This document shows positions 33,330 through 41,789 of a stretch of 54,703 bases of DNA, piece by piece. Location: the NCBI GenBank assembly GCA_902794125.1, contig CADBFX010000013.1, positions 1 to 54,703 of the forward strand, written 5' to 3'. The DNA comes from an uncultured Elusimicrobium sp. (GTDB lineage Bacteria > Elusimicrobiota > Elusimicrobia > Elusimicrobiales > Elusimicrobiaceae). A program made the position numbers and the translations under genes. Position 1 is the first letter of the stretch; every line of letters starts with the position of its first letter. A model generated the notes under the pieces. The model saw nothing but the letters and a program-made list of their open reading frames with translations, made no database searches and had not been told where the DNA came from.

Positions 33330-33431
33330 TTAGTTTTCCCCCTCATCGGTGTTTTGAAACCGTTTTATCCGGGTTCGAGTTGAAGTGCTTTTAGATGTGC
33401 GCAAAAAAGGCCCATTTCGGGCCTTTTTCAC
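33330..33431. repeat. Island-flanking repeat, right copy (with terminator)
   Basis: Repeats the order of the left copy (17640-17745): TTTTCCCC, a TTTATCCG string, GTGCTTTTAGA and the A-run GGCCC / GGGCC T-run hairpin. The two copies are diverged but clearly related and bracket about 15.7 kb. Confidence 0.6.
33404..33428. terminator. Bidirectional terminator after the Mla operon
   Basis: A perfect 10-bp stem AAAAAGGCCC / GGGCCTTTTT with loop ATTTC lies 29 bp downstream of the Mla lipoprotein stop on the - strand. Confidence 0.88.
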
Positions 33432-33456
33432 TGCGAAAACTGCAGAATTCAACAAA

Positions 33457-34026
33457 TTATTGTGTGATTAATACCGTTGCAATGTCCCGGCTCACATCAG
33501 CTAATAGTTGGCTATATGCTTGCGCAAGGTCATCATAAGTTTTGCCGACCGGAACGGTACGTTCAAATTTTTGATGGATTTTCACTTTTCCTTCGCTGTT
33601 TTTAACCGTGCACAAGGCTGTTAGTTCCACCTGTTTTCCTAAGGCAGCATTGAGTTTGACAATTTCCAGCGTGACAGTTTGAGCAAACTTCCCCCCTTTT
33701 AAATGAGTCTGCACAATTTGTGCGGAAGGAAGAAGCATACTTAAATCTGCCGCTAAGGTGCGCGTTGCCAAAACAGAAGGGGTTTCCACCCAACGGTTGA
33801 ATTCAGATATGTTCACTTGAGCAGAATTGTTACGTTGCGTTACAATCTGCGGCCGTTCCATATATTTGGGAAGTTGAATACGGTTTACTCCAACAGAGGT
33901 ATTGTAATTCTCCGAAACCACCGGCCCGGGAACAGCCGTCATGGTATAAAAATTGGCATTTTTACTGGTCCCCAACAGACACGCATTTAATAATAAACAA
34001 GGAATAATGATTTTTGCAAGTTTCAT
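33457..34026 (-). CDS. ABC-type lipid transport auxiliary lipoprotein (PqiC/MlaC-position)
   Basis: 189 residues. MKLAKIIIPCLLLNACLLGTSK is a lipoprotein signal with lipobox LNAC. The mature part (FYTMTAVPG, GVNRIQLPKYMERPQIVTQRN, FNRWVETPSVLATRTLAADLSMLLP, RDIATVL) fits the PqiC/YmbA ABC-transport auxiliary lipoprotein family, which docks to MCE proteins at the outer membrane. Last gene of the mla-like operon, 1 bp after the MCE gene. Confidence 0.82.
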   Translation of the reverse strand: MKLAKIIIPCLLLNACLLGTSKNANFYTMTAVPGPVVSENYNTSVGVNRIQLPKYMERPQIVTQRNNSAQVNISEFNRWVETPSVLATRTLAADLSMLLPSAQIVQTHLKGGKFAQTVTLEIVKLNAALGKQVELTALCTVKNSEGKVKIHQKFERTVPVGKTYDDLAQAYSQLLADVSRDIATVLITQ

Positions 34027-34027
34027 C

Positions 34028-34834
34028 TTATTCTCCTTTCTTTCCTTTAATAAGGGATTCGGGATGTTGTTCCAAATAATCTGTCAAATTTTGGGCAGAT
34101 TTAGCTGCATCGGAAACATCATGTAGCATTTCATTTAAATTAGAAAGGGTTTCTTCGCTACTGCCGGCTACTCGATCCAAGGTTTCATCTAATTTTTTGG
34201 AACTGTTTGTCAACGCCGGTAATAAAACAGGCAACTCTTGACCTAATGTGTCCGCTACCGTGTTAATCTTTTCAAGCGTTTCCTGAATTTTAATTCTATT
34301 CAGCCCACGGAAAAGTTCTTCTTTTTGGGATAAAACCGTCGGGATTTGAGGGATATGTTCTTTTTTAGGACTCTCAAACATATTGATTTCCGTATCCGGC
34401 AACATAACCAAATCAATCCGCAGTTGCCCCGTCAAATAACTTTGGGAGGCCAACCGTGCCCGAAGTCCCCCTTCAATCATGTGAGCCAAAAAATCGAAAT
34501 CCTCTTTCTCTTTTTTCCATATTTTTTCCCAAAGAGACCCTTCACTAATAATATCTGTTTCTTTGAAGCGGACATAAACCGCTACATGGAAGTTCAAATC
34601 ATCTTTATTAGTCACAAGCACAATGCGCGTGACTTTACCGACTTCTACGCCCTGAAATATAACAGGAGAGCCTTCTGACAAGCCCTGTAATGATTCGGTG
34701 AAATACATTACAGCCAGATCTTTTGTATCTGCATGTATTTTATGAAAGACGGACTGGCCCAGCAGCCCCAAAAACAAGGCAAATCCGATAACTAAAAAAA
34801 GTCCTATCGCTTTTTTATTTGGTTCTCTCTTCAT
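34028..34834 (-). CDS. mlaD: MlaD/MCE-domain periplasmic lipid-binding protein
   Basis: 268 residues. One N-terminal membrane helix (AIGLFLVIGFALFLGLLGQSVF) precedes an MCE domain (LAVMYFTESLQGLSEGSPVIFQGVEVGKVTRIVLV, then GLRARLASQSYLTGQLRIDLVMLP). The C-terminal 90 residues are coiled-coil-like (LNRIKIQETLEKINTVADTLGQELPVLLPALTNSSKKLDETLDRV). It forms the periplasmic ring of the transporter and passes phospholipid between membranes. Overlaps the ATPase gene by 20 bp. Confidence 0.9.
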   Translation of the reverse strand: MKREPNKKAIGLFLVIGFALFLGLLGQSVFHKIHADTKDLAVMYFTESLQGLSEGSPVIFQGVEVGKVTRIVLVTNKDDLNFHVAVYVRFKETDIISEGSLWEKIWKKEKEDFDFLAHMIEGGLRARLASQSYLTGQLRIDLVMLPDTEINMFESPKKEHIPQIPTVLSQKEELFRGLNRIKIQETLEKINTVADTLGQELPVLLPALTNSSKKLDETLDRVAGSSEETLSNLNEMLHDVSDAAKSAQNLTDYLEQHPESLIKGKKGE

Positions 34835-35588
34835 GATTTTCTCCTCTTGTTAAAAATTCATAAACCTGCCGATTTGGCGGATTTTTTAAAAGTTCGCTTG
34901 GGTTTCCTTTAGCAGATATAGTGCGAATCGTTTTATCCAGAAAAATACTATTTTTACCAATCGTAAAAATAGAAGGAAGTTCGTGCGTAACAACAATAAT
35001 AGTGGTACCCAATGTTTGATTAATTTGCAAAATTAAATCATCTAAATTCTTGGAGCTGATAGGGTCCAGCCCGGCGGAGGGTTCATCAAAATAAACGATT
35101 TCCGGATCCAAGGCCAGTGCGCGGGCCAACCCGGCACGTTTACGCATACCACCGCTAATTTCGGAGGGATAATAATCCTCATAACCCGCCAGCCCGACCA
35201 AGGCCAATTTAAATGCCACAATTTGACGGATTTTATCTGACGAATAATCGGTATATTGCTGCAAGGGAAGGGCCACATTTTCGGCCAGTGTCATGGAACT
35301 GAATAAGGCACCTCCCTGATACAGAATACCGCTATGCTTTCTAATTTCCAATTTCTCGGCGGGAGTTGCATTTATAAAATCCGTGTTTTGTATCCAAATT
35401 TGGCCCGATTGCGCCGGGATAAGGCCGGTAAGAGTACGCAGCAGGGTACTTTTCCCACAGCCGGATCCGCCCATAATGATGAAAATATCCCCTCTGGGAA
35501 TTACAAAAGACAAATCCTTCATGATTGTTTTGTTTTCGTACCCGATGCTTAAATGTTCCGCACGGATTATCGGATCTTGTTTCATCAT
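34815..35588 (-). CDS. mlaF: MlaF-type ABC transporter ATPase
   Basis: About 257 residues from the ATG at 35588, which overlaps the permease stop as ATGA; a longer frame from 35642 lies within the permease gene. Walker A GGSGCGKSTLL, Q-loop YQGGALFSSMTLAENV, signature SGGMRKRAGLARALALDPE, Walker B VYFDEPSAGLDP and switch His VVTHEL are all present. It powers MlaE-dependent lipid transport across the inner membrane. Confidence 0.93.
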   Translation of the reverse strand: MMKQDPIIRAEHLSIGYENKTIMKDLSFVIPRGDIFIIMGGSGCGKSTLLRTLTGLIPAQSGQIWIQNTDFINATPAEKLEIRKHSGILYQGGALFSSMTLAENVALPLQQYTDYSSDKIRQIVAFKLALVGLAGYEDYYPSEISGGMRKRAGLARALALDPEIVYFDEPSAGLDPISSKNLDDLILQINQTLGTTIIVVTHELPSIFTIGKNSIFLDKTIRTISAKGNPSELLKNPPNRQVYEFLTRGENHEERTK

Positions 35589-36457
35589 ATGCCTAATCCT
35601 TGAAAAATTACCGTAAGCAGCCCTGTCATAACAATCATCCACACGATGGAGTATACTACCGCATGGGTAGTGGCCGCCCCTACGCTATCTGCATTACGCC
35701 CGCAGTTTACCCCAAAATAACACCCGCACAAAGCGATGATATAGCCAAAAACAATTCCGTGAAAAACGCCTACCAGAAAATGTTTTAAATAAAAAGAATT
35801 GATCGTGAATTTAATGTATTCGCTTAGCGGAATATCCCAAAAAGCCACACATACAAAGCATCCGCCCAATATACCCATAAAGTCAGCCAGCAAAACTAAA
35901 ATAGGCATGGAAAGGAGCAGTGCATTGATACGAGGCAACACTAAAAAGTCCGTACAGGAAATTCCCATCGTTTGCAAAGCATCCAGCTCCTCATTTACCT
36001 GCATAGTGCCAATGGTAGCGGCGTAGGAAGCACCGGTTCTACCTGCCATAATAATGCCTGTCATTACCGCGCCCATGATGCGCGTCATACCGATAGTGAC
36101 CAAACTGGCCACATAAATTTGTGCGCCAAAAGTTTTAAGTTGTATAGCCCCTACAAAAGCCAAAATGAGCCCTACCATAAAACTTATAAGCGACACAATT
36201 AAAATAGATTTAGGTCCGCAATCGGACAGAATTAACCAAAAGTCTTTGCTACGGTAAACGGCACGACCGGTGAGTTGTCTTCTCCAAGAAGATAAACATT
36301 GATGTATAAATATATTTCCTTTTTTAACAGCACGGCAAAAACCAATTCCCCACTCGCCGATACTTTCTAAAAAGGAATTTTTGGGAGAGGATACTTCTTG
36401 CTCTTTAAAAGGGGTTTGAAATGCCAAGCGCAGGAGGCGTTCCATTCCCTCCGGCAA
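35585..36457 (-). CDS. mlaE: MlaE-type lipid ABC permease (C-terminal part of a frameshifted STAS-permease)
   Basis: 290 residues in this frame. The permease has several hydrophobic helices (ILIVSLISFMVGLILAFVGAIQL, IMGAVMTGIIMAGRTGASYAATIGTMQVNEELDALQTMGI, ILVLLADFMGILGGCFVCVAFW, FLVGVFHGIVFGYIIALCGCYFG, VVYSIVWMIVMTGLLTVIFQGLGI). The segment AGRTGASYAATIGTMQVNEELDAL is the MlaE signature. The N-terminus YSQLPEGMERLLRLAFQ is the end of a STAS domain whose beginning lies in another frame (36405-36650), so the native gene seems interrupted. The permease could still start at TTG 36457 or ATG 36445. Confidence 0.85.
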   Translation of the reverse strand: MPEGMERLLRLAFQTPFKEQEVSSPKNSFLESIGEWGIGFCRAVKKGNIFIHQCLSSWRRQLTGRAVYRSKDFWLILSDCGPKSILIVSLISFMVGLILAFVGAIQLKTFGAQIYVASLVTIGMTRIMGAVMTGIIMAGRTGASYAATIGTMQVNEELDALQTMGISCTDFLVLPRINALLLSMPILVLLADFMGILGGCFVCVAFWDIPLSEYIKFTINSFYLKHFLVGVFHGIVFGYIIALCGCYFGVNCGRNADSVGAATTHAVVYSIVWMIVMTGLLTVIFQGLGI

Positions 36458-36650
36458 CTGCGAATAGGTAATATAACACGTTAAATAGATTCACGACAAA
36501 ATCCGTGTTCCAGGACGTAATATTTTTTCCAATGAGTTGTATTTTTTTATTAGTTAATTCGGTAGGCGAAATTTTAATGTATTGAGCACCGTCCAAAACA
36601 CCGCTAAAAATGCAGACAATCGAATTTCCCTCTGTTTTAATCTCTGTCAT
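36405..36650 (-). pseudogene. N-terminal STAS portion of mlaE, out of frame with the permease
   Basis: MTEIKTEGNSIVCIFSGVLD and SWNTDFVVNLFNVLYYL resemble the first strands and helix of a STAS domain, as fused to MlaE permeases in several phyla. The frame then runs into unrelated residues (GGNGTPPALGISNPF). The adjacent frame continues the domain as CYITYSQLPEGMERLL. The switch falls between about 36470 and 36493, and the spacing from the conserved Trp to LPEG is several residues shorter than I expect, suggesting a small deletion. Could also be a sequencing error or programmed shift. Confidence 0.6.
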
Positions 36651-36847
36651 ACTATAAGGCTATCAATTTTTGAATTGAAAATCAAATAAACCCAATTGAT
36701 CAAAATTTTTTACTACTAGCCAAATCTTCCGGTCATCTTTCTTTGGAAAATTGGCAAAATTATGATTGATATTTGCAATCCCCCGGGATGTTAAAAACAA
36801 TCTAAAAAGCGCCCGAGCCCACCCTTCACCTAACTATTGCATTCAAC

Positions 36848-38539
36848 TTAACGAGGGTTTATTTCTCGTTCTAATTTTTTTATAAGTTGTTGTTGGATGC
36901 TACTGGCTTCCTGCAAAAAGGATGCCTGTACCGAAAGGTATAATTTTAATTTTGGTTCCGTACCGGAGGGGCGTAACACAGCCGTATGCCCTCCGCGCAA
37001 GAAAAATTTAAGCACATTGGATTTGGGAAGGCCGTCTATGCCGGTATTATAATCCAAGCATTTTTCAACCGTGAATTCTCCCCATCCCATCGTTCCTTTG
37101 CGAAAGTCATCCATAATGCGTTGCATGGTTGCAAAACCATCTGCCCCTTCAAATTGGTAGGAATGTAGCGTATTTAGGCAGTAGCCGTATTGAGCATACA
37201 GTTCTTGCAAACGTGTTAGCAAACTCTGTCCCTTTGCTTTATAATAGGCAAACATTTCGCAAATTAAAAAAGCTCCGTTAACAGCATCTTTGTCGCGCAC
37301 ATAGGTACCGCTTAAATAACCATAACTTTCTTCGTCACCAAAGATATAGTCACTCCGGCGGCCTTGTTTTTCTAAGAGCCCAATTTGCTCACCAATAAAC
37401 TTAAATCCGGTCAGCACATTAACAGTTTTTACACCGTAGTTAGTGGCGATTTTTTCCTGTAGATCACTTGTAACAATCGTTTTAACAAACACAGGATTTG
37501 TCGGCATTTCCCCCAGTACTTTTCGGCGGGAACAAATATAATCCAACAGTAACATGCCTGTTTCATTACCGGATAAAAGTTGGTATTCCTCTTGTTCATT
37601 TTTAACAGCAATACCAACCCGGTCGCAATCCGGATCCGTCGCTAAAAGCAAATCAGCATGATATTTTGTGGCATATTGAAGCCCTAATTTCATTGCTTCC
37701 CGGATTTCCGGATTGGGATAAGGGCAAGTTGGGAAGTTACCGTCGGGTTGTTCTTGCTCTTTTACAACAGTAATGTTTGTAAATCCGCTCTCCGTTAAAG
37801 CCCTTAATACCGGTTTTAAACCGGCCCCATTTAGCGGAGAATAAACGATAGACACATTTTTATCTACCTGCTCTTGCCCCAACAGAGATTCCCCTTTTAC
37901 GGCTTCGGTAAAAGCCGTATAAATATTTTCCGGAATATACTTTATTTTCCCGTCGTTTAGGGCTTGCTCAAACGGGATACGTTTTACATCGGCAAAGATA
38001 TCCAACTGCTCAATTTCATGCAAAATCTCATCTGCTGCTTGGGTGGTAATTTGGCAACCATCCGCCCCATACACCTTATATCCGTTATATTTTGCCGGAT
38101 TATGAGAAGCTGTTACCATAATACCAGCAGCACAATGTAGCTCACGAACGGCAAACGAAAGACACGGAGTTGGCATCAACTGAGAATAGATAAAAACTTC
38201 CAAACCATTAGCGGCAAATACTTCCGCGGCAACCTTGCTAAACACGTCCGACTTAATTCGGGAATCGTAACTAATGGCTATTTTGCGATTGCCTTCGGTG
38301 AAATGCTGAAGTACATAATTGGCCAGGCCTTGGGAAGCCTTGGCAACCGTATAGATATTCATCCGGTTGGTTCCCGCCCCCAACACCCCGCGCAGGCCCC
38401 CCGTACCAAAAGCCAAGTTGCGGTAGAAGGCATCTTTTAATTGTTCGGGCTCATTTTGCAGTTGTGCCAGTTCGGCGGCAACTTCCGGCTCCGTAGCGTA
38501 TTTTAACCAACGTTGGTAAGTAGTTTGAATATCGTTCAT
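36848..38539 (-). CDS. Phosphohexomutase (phosphomanno-/phosphoglucomutase)
   Basis: 563 residues of the alpha-D-phosphohexomutase family. GIMVTASHNPAKYNGYKVYG holds the phospho-Ser, LLATDPDCDRVGIAVK the Mg2+ loop, GDEESYGYLSGTYVRDKD the sugar-binding loop and VLRPSGTEPKLKLYLS the phosphate-binding loop. The length fits the PGM/PMM-like long subgroup. In this operon it would convert mannose-6-phosphate to mannose-1-phosphate; glucose phosphates may also be used. One bp after manA. Confidence 0.88.
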   Translation of the reverse strand: MNDIQTTYQRWLKYATEPEVAAELAQLQNEPEQLKDAFYRNLAFGTGGLRGVLGAGTNRMNIYTVAKASQGLANYVLQHFTEGNRKIAISYDSRIKSDVFSKVAAEVFAANGLEVFIYSQLMPTPCLSFAVRELHCAAGIMVTASHNPAKYNGYKVYGADGCQITTQAADEILHEIEQLDIFADVKRIPFEQALNDGKIKYIPENIYTAFTEAVKGESLLGQEQVDKNVSIVYSPLNGAGLKPVLRALTESGFTNITVVKEQEQPDGNFPTCPYPNPEIREAMKLGLQYATKYHADLLLATDPDCDRVGIAVKNEQEEYQLLSGNETGMLLLDYICSRRKVLGEMPTNPVFVKTIVTSDLQEKIATNYGVKTVNVLTGFKFIGEQIGLLEKQGRRSDYIFGDEESYGYLSGTYVRDKDAVNGAFLICEMFAYYKAKGQSLLTRLQELYAQYGYCLNTLHSYQFEGADGFATMQRIMDDFRKGTMGWGEFTVEKCLDYNTGIDGLPKSNVLKFFLRGGHTAVLRPSGTEPKLKLYLSVQASFLQEASSIQQQLIKKLEREINPR

Positions 38540-38540
38540 A

Positions 38541-39521
38541 TTAGCAACTCACTTGTAAAAATTGGGTATTTCCGACCATTTGCAAAGGGATAGAATCGGC
38601 CGGCACAAAAAGGCAGTCGCCTTTTTTAAAGGGCAATTTTTCCGTTTCCCAGCTTATATATCCTTCGCCCTGTGTACACAATAATACTCTAAAGCTATTA
38701 TGCCCGGTTTGGTAGACAAACGGATGCTCCGTTGAACAATTTACAAGCATACGCTCTACCAGGAAATATTTGCAACGACCAATTAACTCCTTAGCGCAAC
38801 CGGGCTGATAATTAAGCACCCGCATGGGCTGCACGGGCTCCGTGCCGGCTTTTAAATTAGCTACCGCCAAAGCTTGTGTTCTATGCAAGGCGCGAGCACG
38901 CCCGCTTTTATCTACGCGGTCATAGTCGTACAAACGATAAGTGATGTTGGAATTTTCTTGCACTTCGGCCAGCACAATCCCTTTACCGATAGCATGAACG
39001 GTGCCGGGCTCAATGTAAAAAACGTCATTTGTGTGAACCGGGATGTACTGCAAATACTGCGGGAAAGTTTTGTCTTCCAGCGTTTTAAGCACCAGTTCCC
39101 GGGTCATATCCCGCGTAAAACCATAGACTAATTTTGCATCCGGTTCCGCATGCAAAACATACCACATTTCTGTTTTTCCCAGTTGGCCGTTTTCGTTTAC
39201 GCGTGCATATTCATCCGACGGATGCACCTGAACGGACAAATCTTGCGCCGCATCAATTAACTTCACTAAAATAGGGATTTGGCCGTTTACTACCTGCGGA
39301 TGTGTACCCACAAAATCCGGCCGCTTTACAAGTACGTTTTGCAATGCTTGGCCTTGATAGGGTCCGGAAATAACTACGGAAGGGCCATCCGGATGGGTGG
39401 AACACTCCCACGTTTCCGCCAAAGAAGAAAAATCAAGTTGTTTGGCGAAATCCTTTTTCAGACGGGTTCCACCCCAAATATAATCTTTCCCTGCCGGAGC
39501 CAGCAAAAATGGTATGTGCAT
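38541..39521 (-). CDS. manA: Mannose-6-phosphate isomerase, class I
   Basis: 326 residues. Interconverts fructose-6-phosphate and mannose-6-phosphate. Zn-site segments VQVHPSDEYARVNENGQLGKTEMWYVL and VFYIEPGTVHAIGKGIVLAEVQENSNITYRLYDYDR are those of the class I cupin isomerases. The C-terminal cupin (YISWETEKLPFKKGDCLFVPADS) completes the protein. Directly adjoins manC (start next to its stop) and the mutase, so the order is a tight operon. Confidence 0.92.
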   Translation of the reverse strand: MHIPFLLAPAGKDYIWGGTRLKKDFAKQLDFSSLAETWECSTHPDGPSVVISGPYQGQALQNVLVKRPDFVGTHPQVVNGQIPILVKLIDAAQDLSVQVHPSDEYARVNENGQLGKTEMWYVLHAEPDAKLVYGFTRDMTRELVLKTLEDKTFPQYLQYIPVHTNDVFYIEPGTVHAIGKGIVLAEVQENSNITYRLYDYDRVDKSGRARALHRTQALAVANLKAGTEPVQPMRVLNYQPGCAKELIGRCKYFLVERMLVNCSTEHPFVYQTGHNSFRVLLCTQGEGYISWETEKLPFKKGDCLFVPADSIPLQMVGNTQFLQVSC

Positions 39522-40835
39522 TTACTCCCCAAGCGGATAGATCGTTTTATCATCTACTCGAATATCCGCCCCTAATTGAACTTCTATTACTTTTAACTCC
39601 GTATCTGCAATAAGCGTATGCTTACACCCGGCCTGCATGGTAATTACATCCCCCGGTTTTACCGGTTGTTCCATACCATCCACAATTGCACGGCCTTGAC
39701 CGGAAACAATCGTCCATACTTCGTTACGCCGAGAATGGCTGTGATAATTCATTTTATGGCCGGGATTTAAAGTAATACGAATCGTTAAACTTCCTTTTTG
39801 GGTATCTAACACGTGGTAACTACCCCAAGATTTGTCGGCAAATTGTATATCCTGTACAATTTTGTCTACAATAGGTTTTAAATAGCTGGACTGGTGTTTA
39901 TCGGCAATTAAAATACCTTCCGGACTGGCGGCAACTACTGTATTTTTTAAACCCATACAAACGATAGGCAAATCCAGTTCATTAATGGCGTGCAAGTCTT
40001 GGCACGTTTTATCCAAATGCACATTGCCGATAGTGGGCTCCTGCATGACTTCGGTAAATGTGTTCCAAGTACCAAGGTCTTTCCATTCTCCGTTAAAACG
40101 CATGACGGAAATATTATTTTCTTTCTCCACCACGGCATAATCAAAACTGATTTTTTGTAGTGTTTCGTATTTGTGGAATAAATCTTGATAATCGGTAAAA
40201 TCTATTAGTTCGTGCGCGCGTTTTAACACGTAGCCGATTTTGTAGGCAAATACGCCCCCGTTCCATAAACCGCCTTGCGCTATATATTTTTCGGCTGTTT
40301 TGGTGTCTGGTTTTTCTTTAAAGGTAGATACAATGCTGACTTCGGCATTTGTTTGCGGAATAATGTATCCGTACTTTTCGCTGGGATAGGTGGGGTTAAT
40401 GCCCAACAAACACAAGTTTGCCGTCCCTTTTTGGGCAAGCGCATGCAATTTGTGTAACGCTTCAAACCAATCCTCATTGACGTACGGATCTACCGGGCAA
40501 ACAACCACGGCTTCGTCATCGCTAATACCTTTTACATCGTGTAAATACGCCGTAGCCAGGGCAATAGCCGGGAAGGTATCTCTGCGACAGGGTTCCACGG
40601 ATATATCAATAGCTGAACCCAATTGATTGTGCAACGAAGAAACTTGCGTCTTGGAGGTGGCCAATGTGATAACGGCTTGCGGATCCGTCTTGCGAATGAG
40701 CCGGTACATCCGTTGCACCATGGATTCGTAACCGTTATCCGTTTTAAAAATTTTGATAAATTGTTTTGAGCGAATATCGTTAGAAAGCGGCCAAAGCCGT
40801 TTGCCGGAACCACCAGACAACAGAATTAAATTCAT
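39522..40835 (-). CDS. manC: Mannose-1-phosphate guanylyltransferase with C-terminal cupin
   Basis: 437 residues. LILLSGGSGKRLWPLSNDIRSKQFIKIF is the nucleotidyltransferase signature; VCPVDPYVNEDWFEAL, EKPDTKTAEKYIAQGGLWNGGVFAYK and WKDLGTWNTFTEV follow. The C-terminal cupin (WGSYHVLDTQKGSLTIRITLNPGHKMNYHSHSRRNEVWTIVSG) resembles type II phosphomannose isomerases, so the protein may be bifunctional. A separate manA beside it could make the isomerase part redundant. Forms GDP-mannose for gmd. Confidence 0.92.
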   Translation of the reverse strand: MNLILLSGGSGKRLWPLSNDIRSKQFIKIFKTDNGYESMVQRMYRLIRKTDPQAVITLATSKTQVSSLHNQLGSAIDISVEPCRRDTFPAIALATAYLHDVKGISDDEAVVVCPVDPYVNEDWFEALHKLHALAQKGTANLCLLGINPTYPSEKYGYIIPQTNAEVSIVSTFKEKPDTKTAEKYIAQGGLWNGGVFAYKIGYVLKRAHELIDFTDYQDLFHKYETLQKISFDYAVVEKENNISVMRFNGEWKDLGTWNTFTEVMQEPTIGNVHLDKTCQDLHAINELDLPIVCMGLKNTVVAASPEGILIADKHQSSYLKPIVDKIVQDIQFADKSWGSYHVLDTQKGSLTIRITLNPGHKMNYHSHSRRNEVWTIVSGQGRAIVDGMEQPVKPGDVITMQAGCKHTLIADTELKVIEVQLGADIRVDDKTIYPLGE

Positions 40836-40843
40836 CTTCCCTC

Positions 40844-41788
40844 CTAGCGTTCGGCCCGCATGGGGTTATTAAGAAAGTCCTGATAAGCAAGCCGAATACC
40901 GTCTTCCAGTTCGGTCTTATACGTCCACCCCAATTTAGTGGCCTTGGAAACATCCAACAACTTGCGCGGAGTACCGTTGGGTTTGGATGTATCCCAGCGG
41001 ATTTCCCCTTGATAGCCAATTACTTTAGCCACCAGTTCCGTTAAGGCTTTAATAGAAAGCTCTTTACCGGTACCGGCGTTGACTGTTTCGTTGCCGGAAT
41101 AATTATTCATTAGGAACACACACAAGTTGGCCAAATCATCCACATATAAAAATTCGCGCAGCGGGCTACCGTCCCCCCAACACGTAACAAACGGCAAGTT
41201 TTGTTCTTTTGCCTCGTGAAAGCGGCGAATGAGTGCCGGCAACACATGGCTATGTGTGGGGTGATAGTTATCGTTAGGGCCATAGAGATTGGTAGGCATA
41301 ACGGAAATATAATCCGTTCCGTACTGACGGTTTAAAAATTCGCAGTATTTTAAACCGGATATTTTGGCAAGGGCATACGCCTCATTGGTTTTTTCCAGTT
41401 CCGAAGTAAGCAGGCAAGTTTCTTTCATCGGTTGCGGCGCTAAACGCGGATAAATGCACGAAGATCCCAAGAACTCTAACTTTTTACACCCGTTCTTCCA
41501 CGCACTGTGGATGACATTCATTTCCAGAATCATATTGTCGTACATAAAGTCCGCCAGTGCCTGGGAATTGGCTACAATTCCCCCCACTTTGGCCGCCGCG
41601 AGGAAAACATATTCCGGTTTTTCTTGAGCGAAAAATTGTTCCACTTGGTCTTGACGGCAGAGGTCTAATTCTTTATGGGTACGGGTAACAATGTTGTGAT
41701 AGCCTTGGCGGTTCAGCTCGCGCACGATAGCGGACCCCACCATACCACGGTGCCCGGCCACGTAAATTTTGGCGTTTTTTTCCATCAT
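40844..41788 (-). CDS. fcl: GDP-L-fucose synthase
   Basis: 314 residues. YVAGHRGMVGSAIVRELNRQGYHN binds NADPH; LGSSCIYPRLAPQPMKE and YALAKISGLKYCEFLNRQYGTDYISVMPTNLYGPNDNYHP carry the active Ser-Tyr-Lys and the family signature. Epimerises and reduces GDP-4-keto-6-deoxymannose to GDP-L-fucose. Follows gmd by 1 bp. Confidence 0.95.
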   Translation of the reverse strand: MMEKNAKIYVAGHRGMVGSAIVRELNRQGYHNIVTRTHKELDLCRQDQVEQFFAQEKPEYVFLAAAKVGGIVANSQALADFMYDNMILEMNVIHSAWKNGCKKLEFLGSSCIYPRLAPQPMKETCLLTSELEKTNEAYALAKISGLKYCEFLNRQYGTDYISVMPTNLYGPNDNYHPTHSHVLPALIRRFHEAKEQNLPFVTCWGDGSPLREFLYVDDLANLCVFLMNNYSGNETVNAGTGKELSIKALTELVAKVIGYQGEIRWDTSKPNGTPRKLLDVSKATKLGWTYKTELEDGIRLAYQDFLNNPMRAER

Positions 41789-41789
41789 A

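Noticed and set aside
16174-33428. Insertion sequences or transposases in the island
   Set aside because: No DDE transposase or terminal inverted repeats recognised; the only mobility enzyme seen is the serine recombinase.
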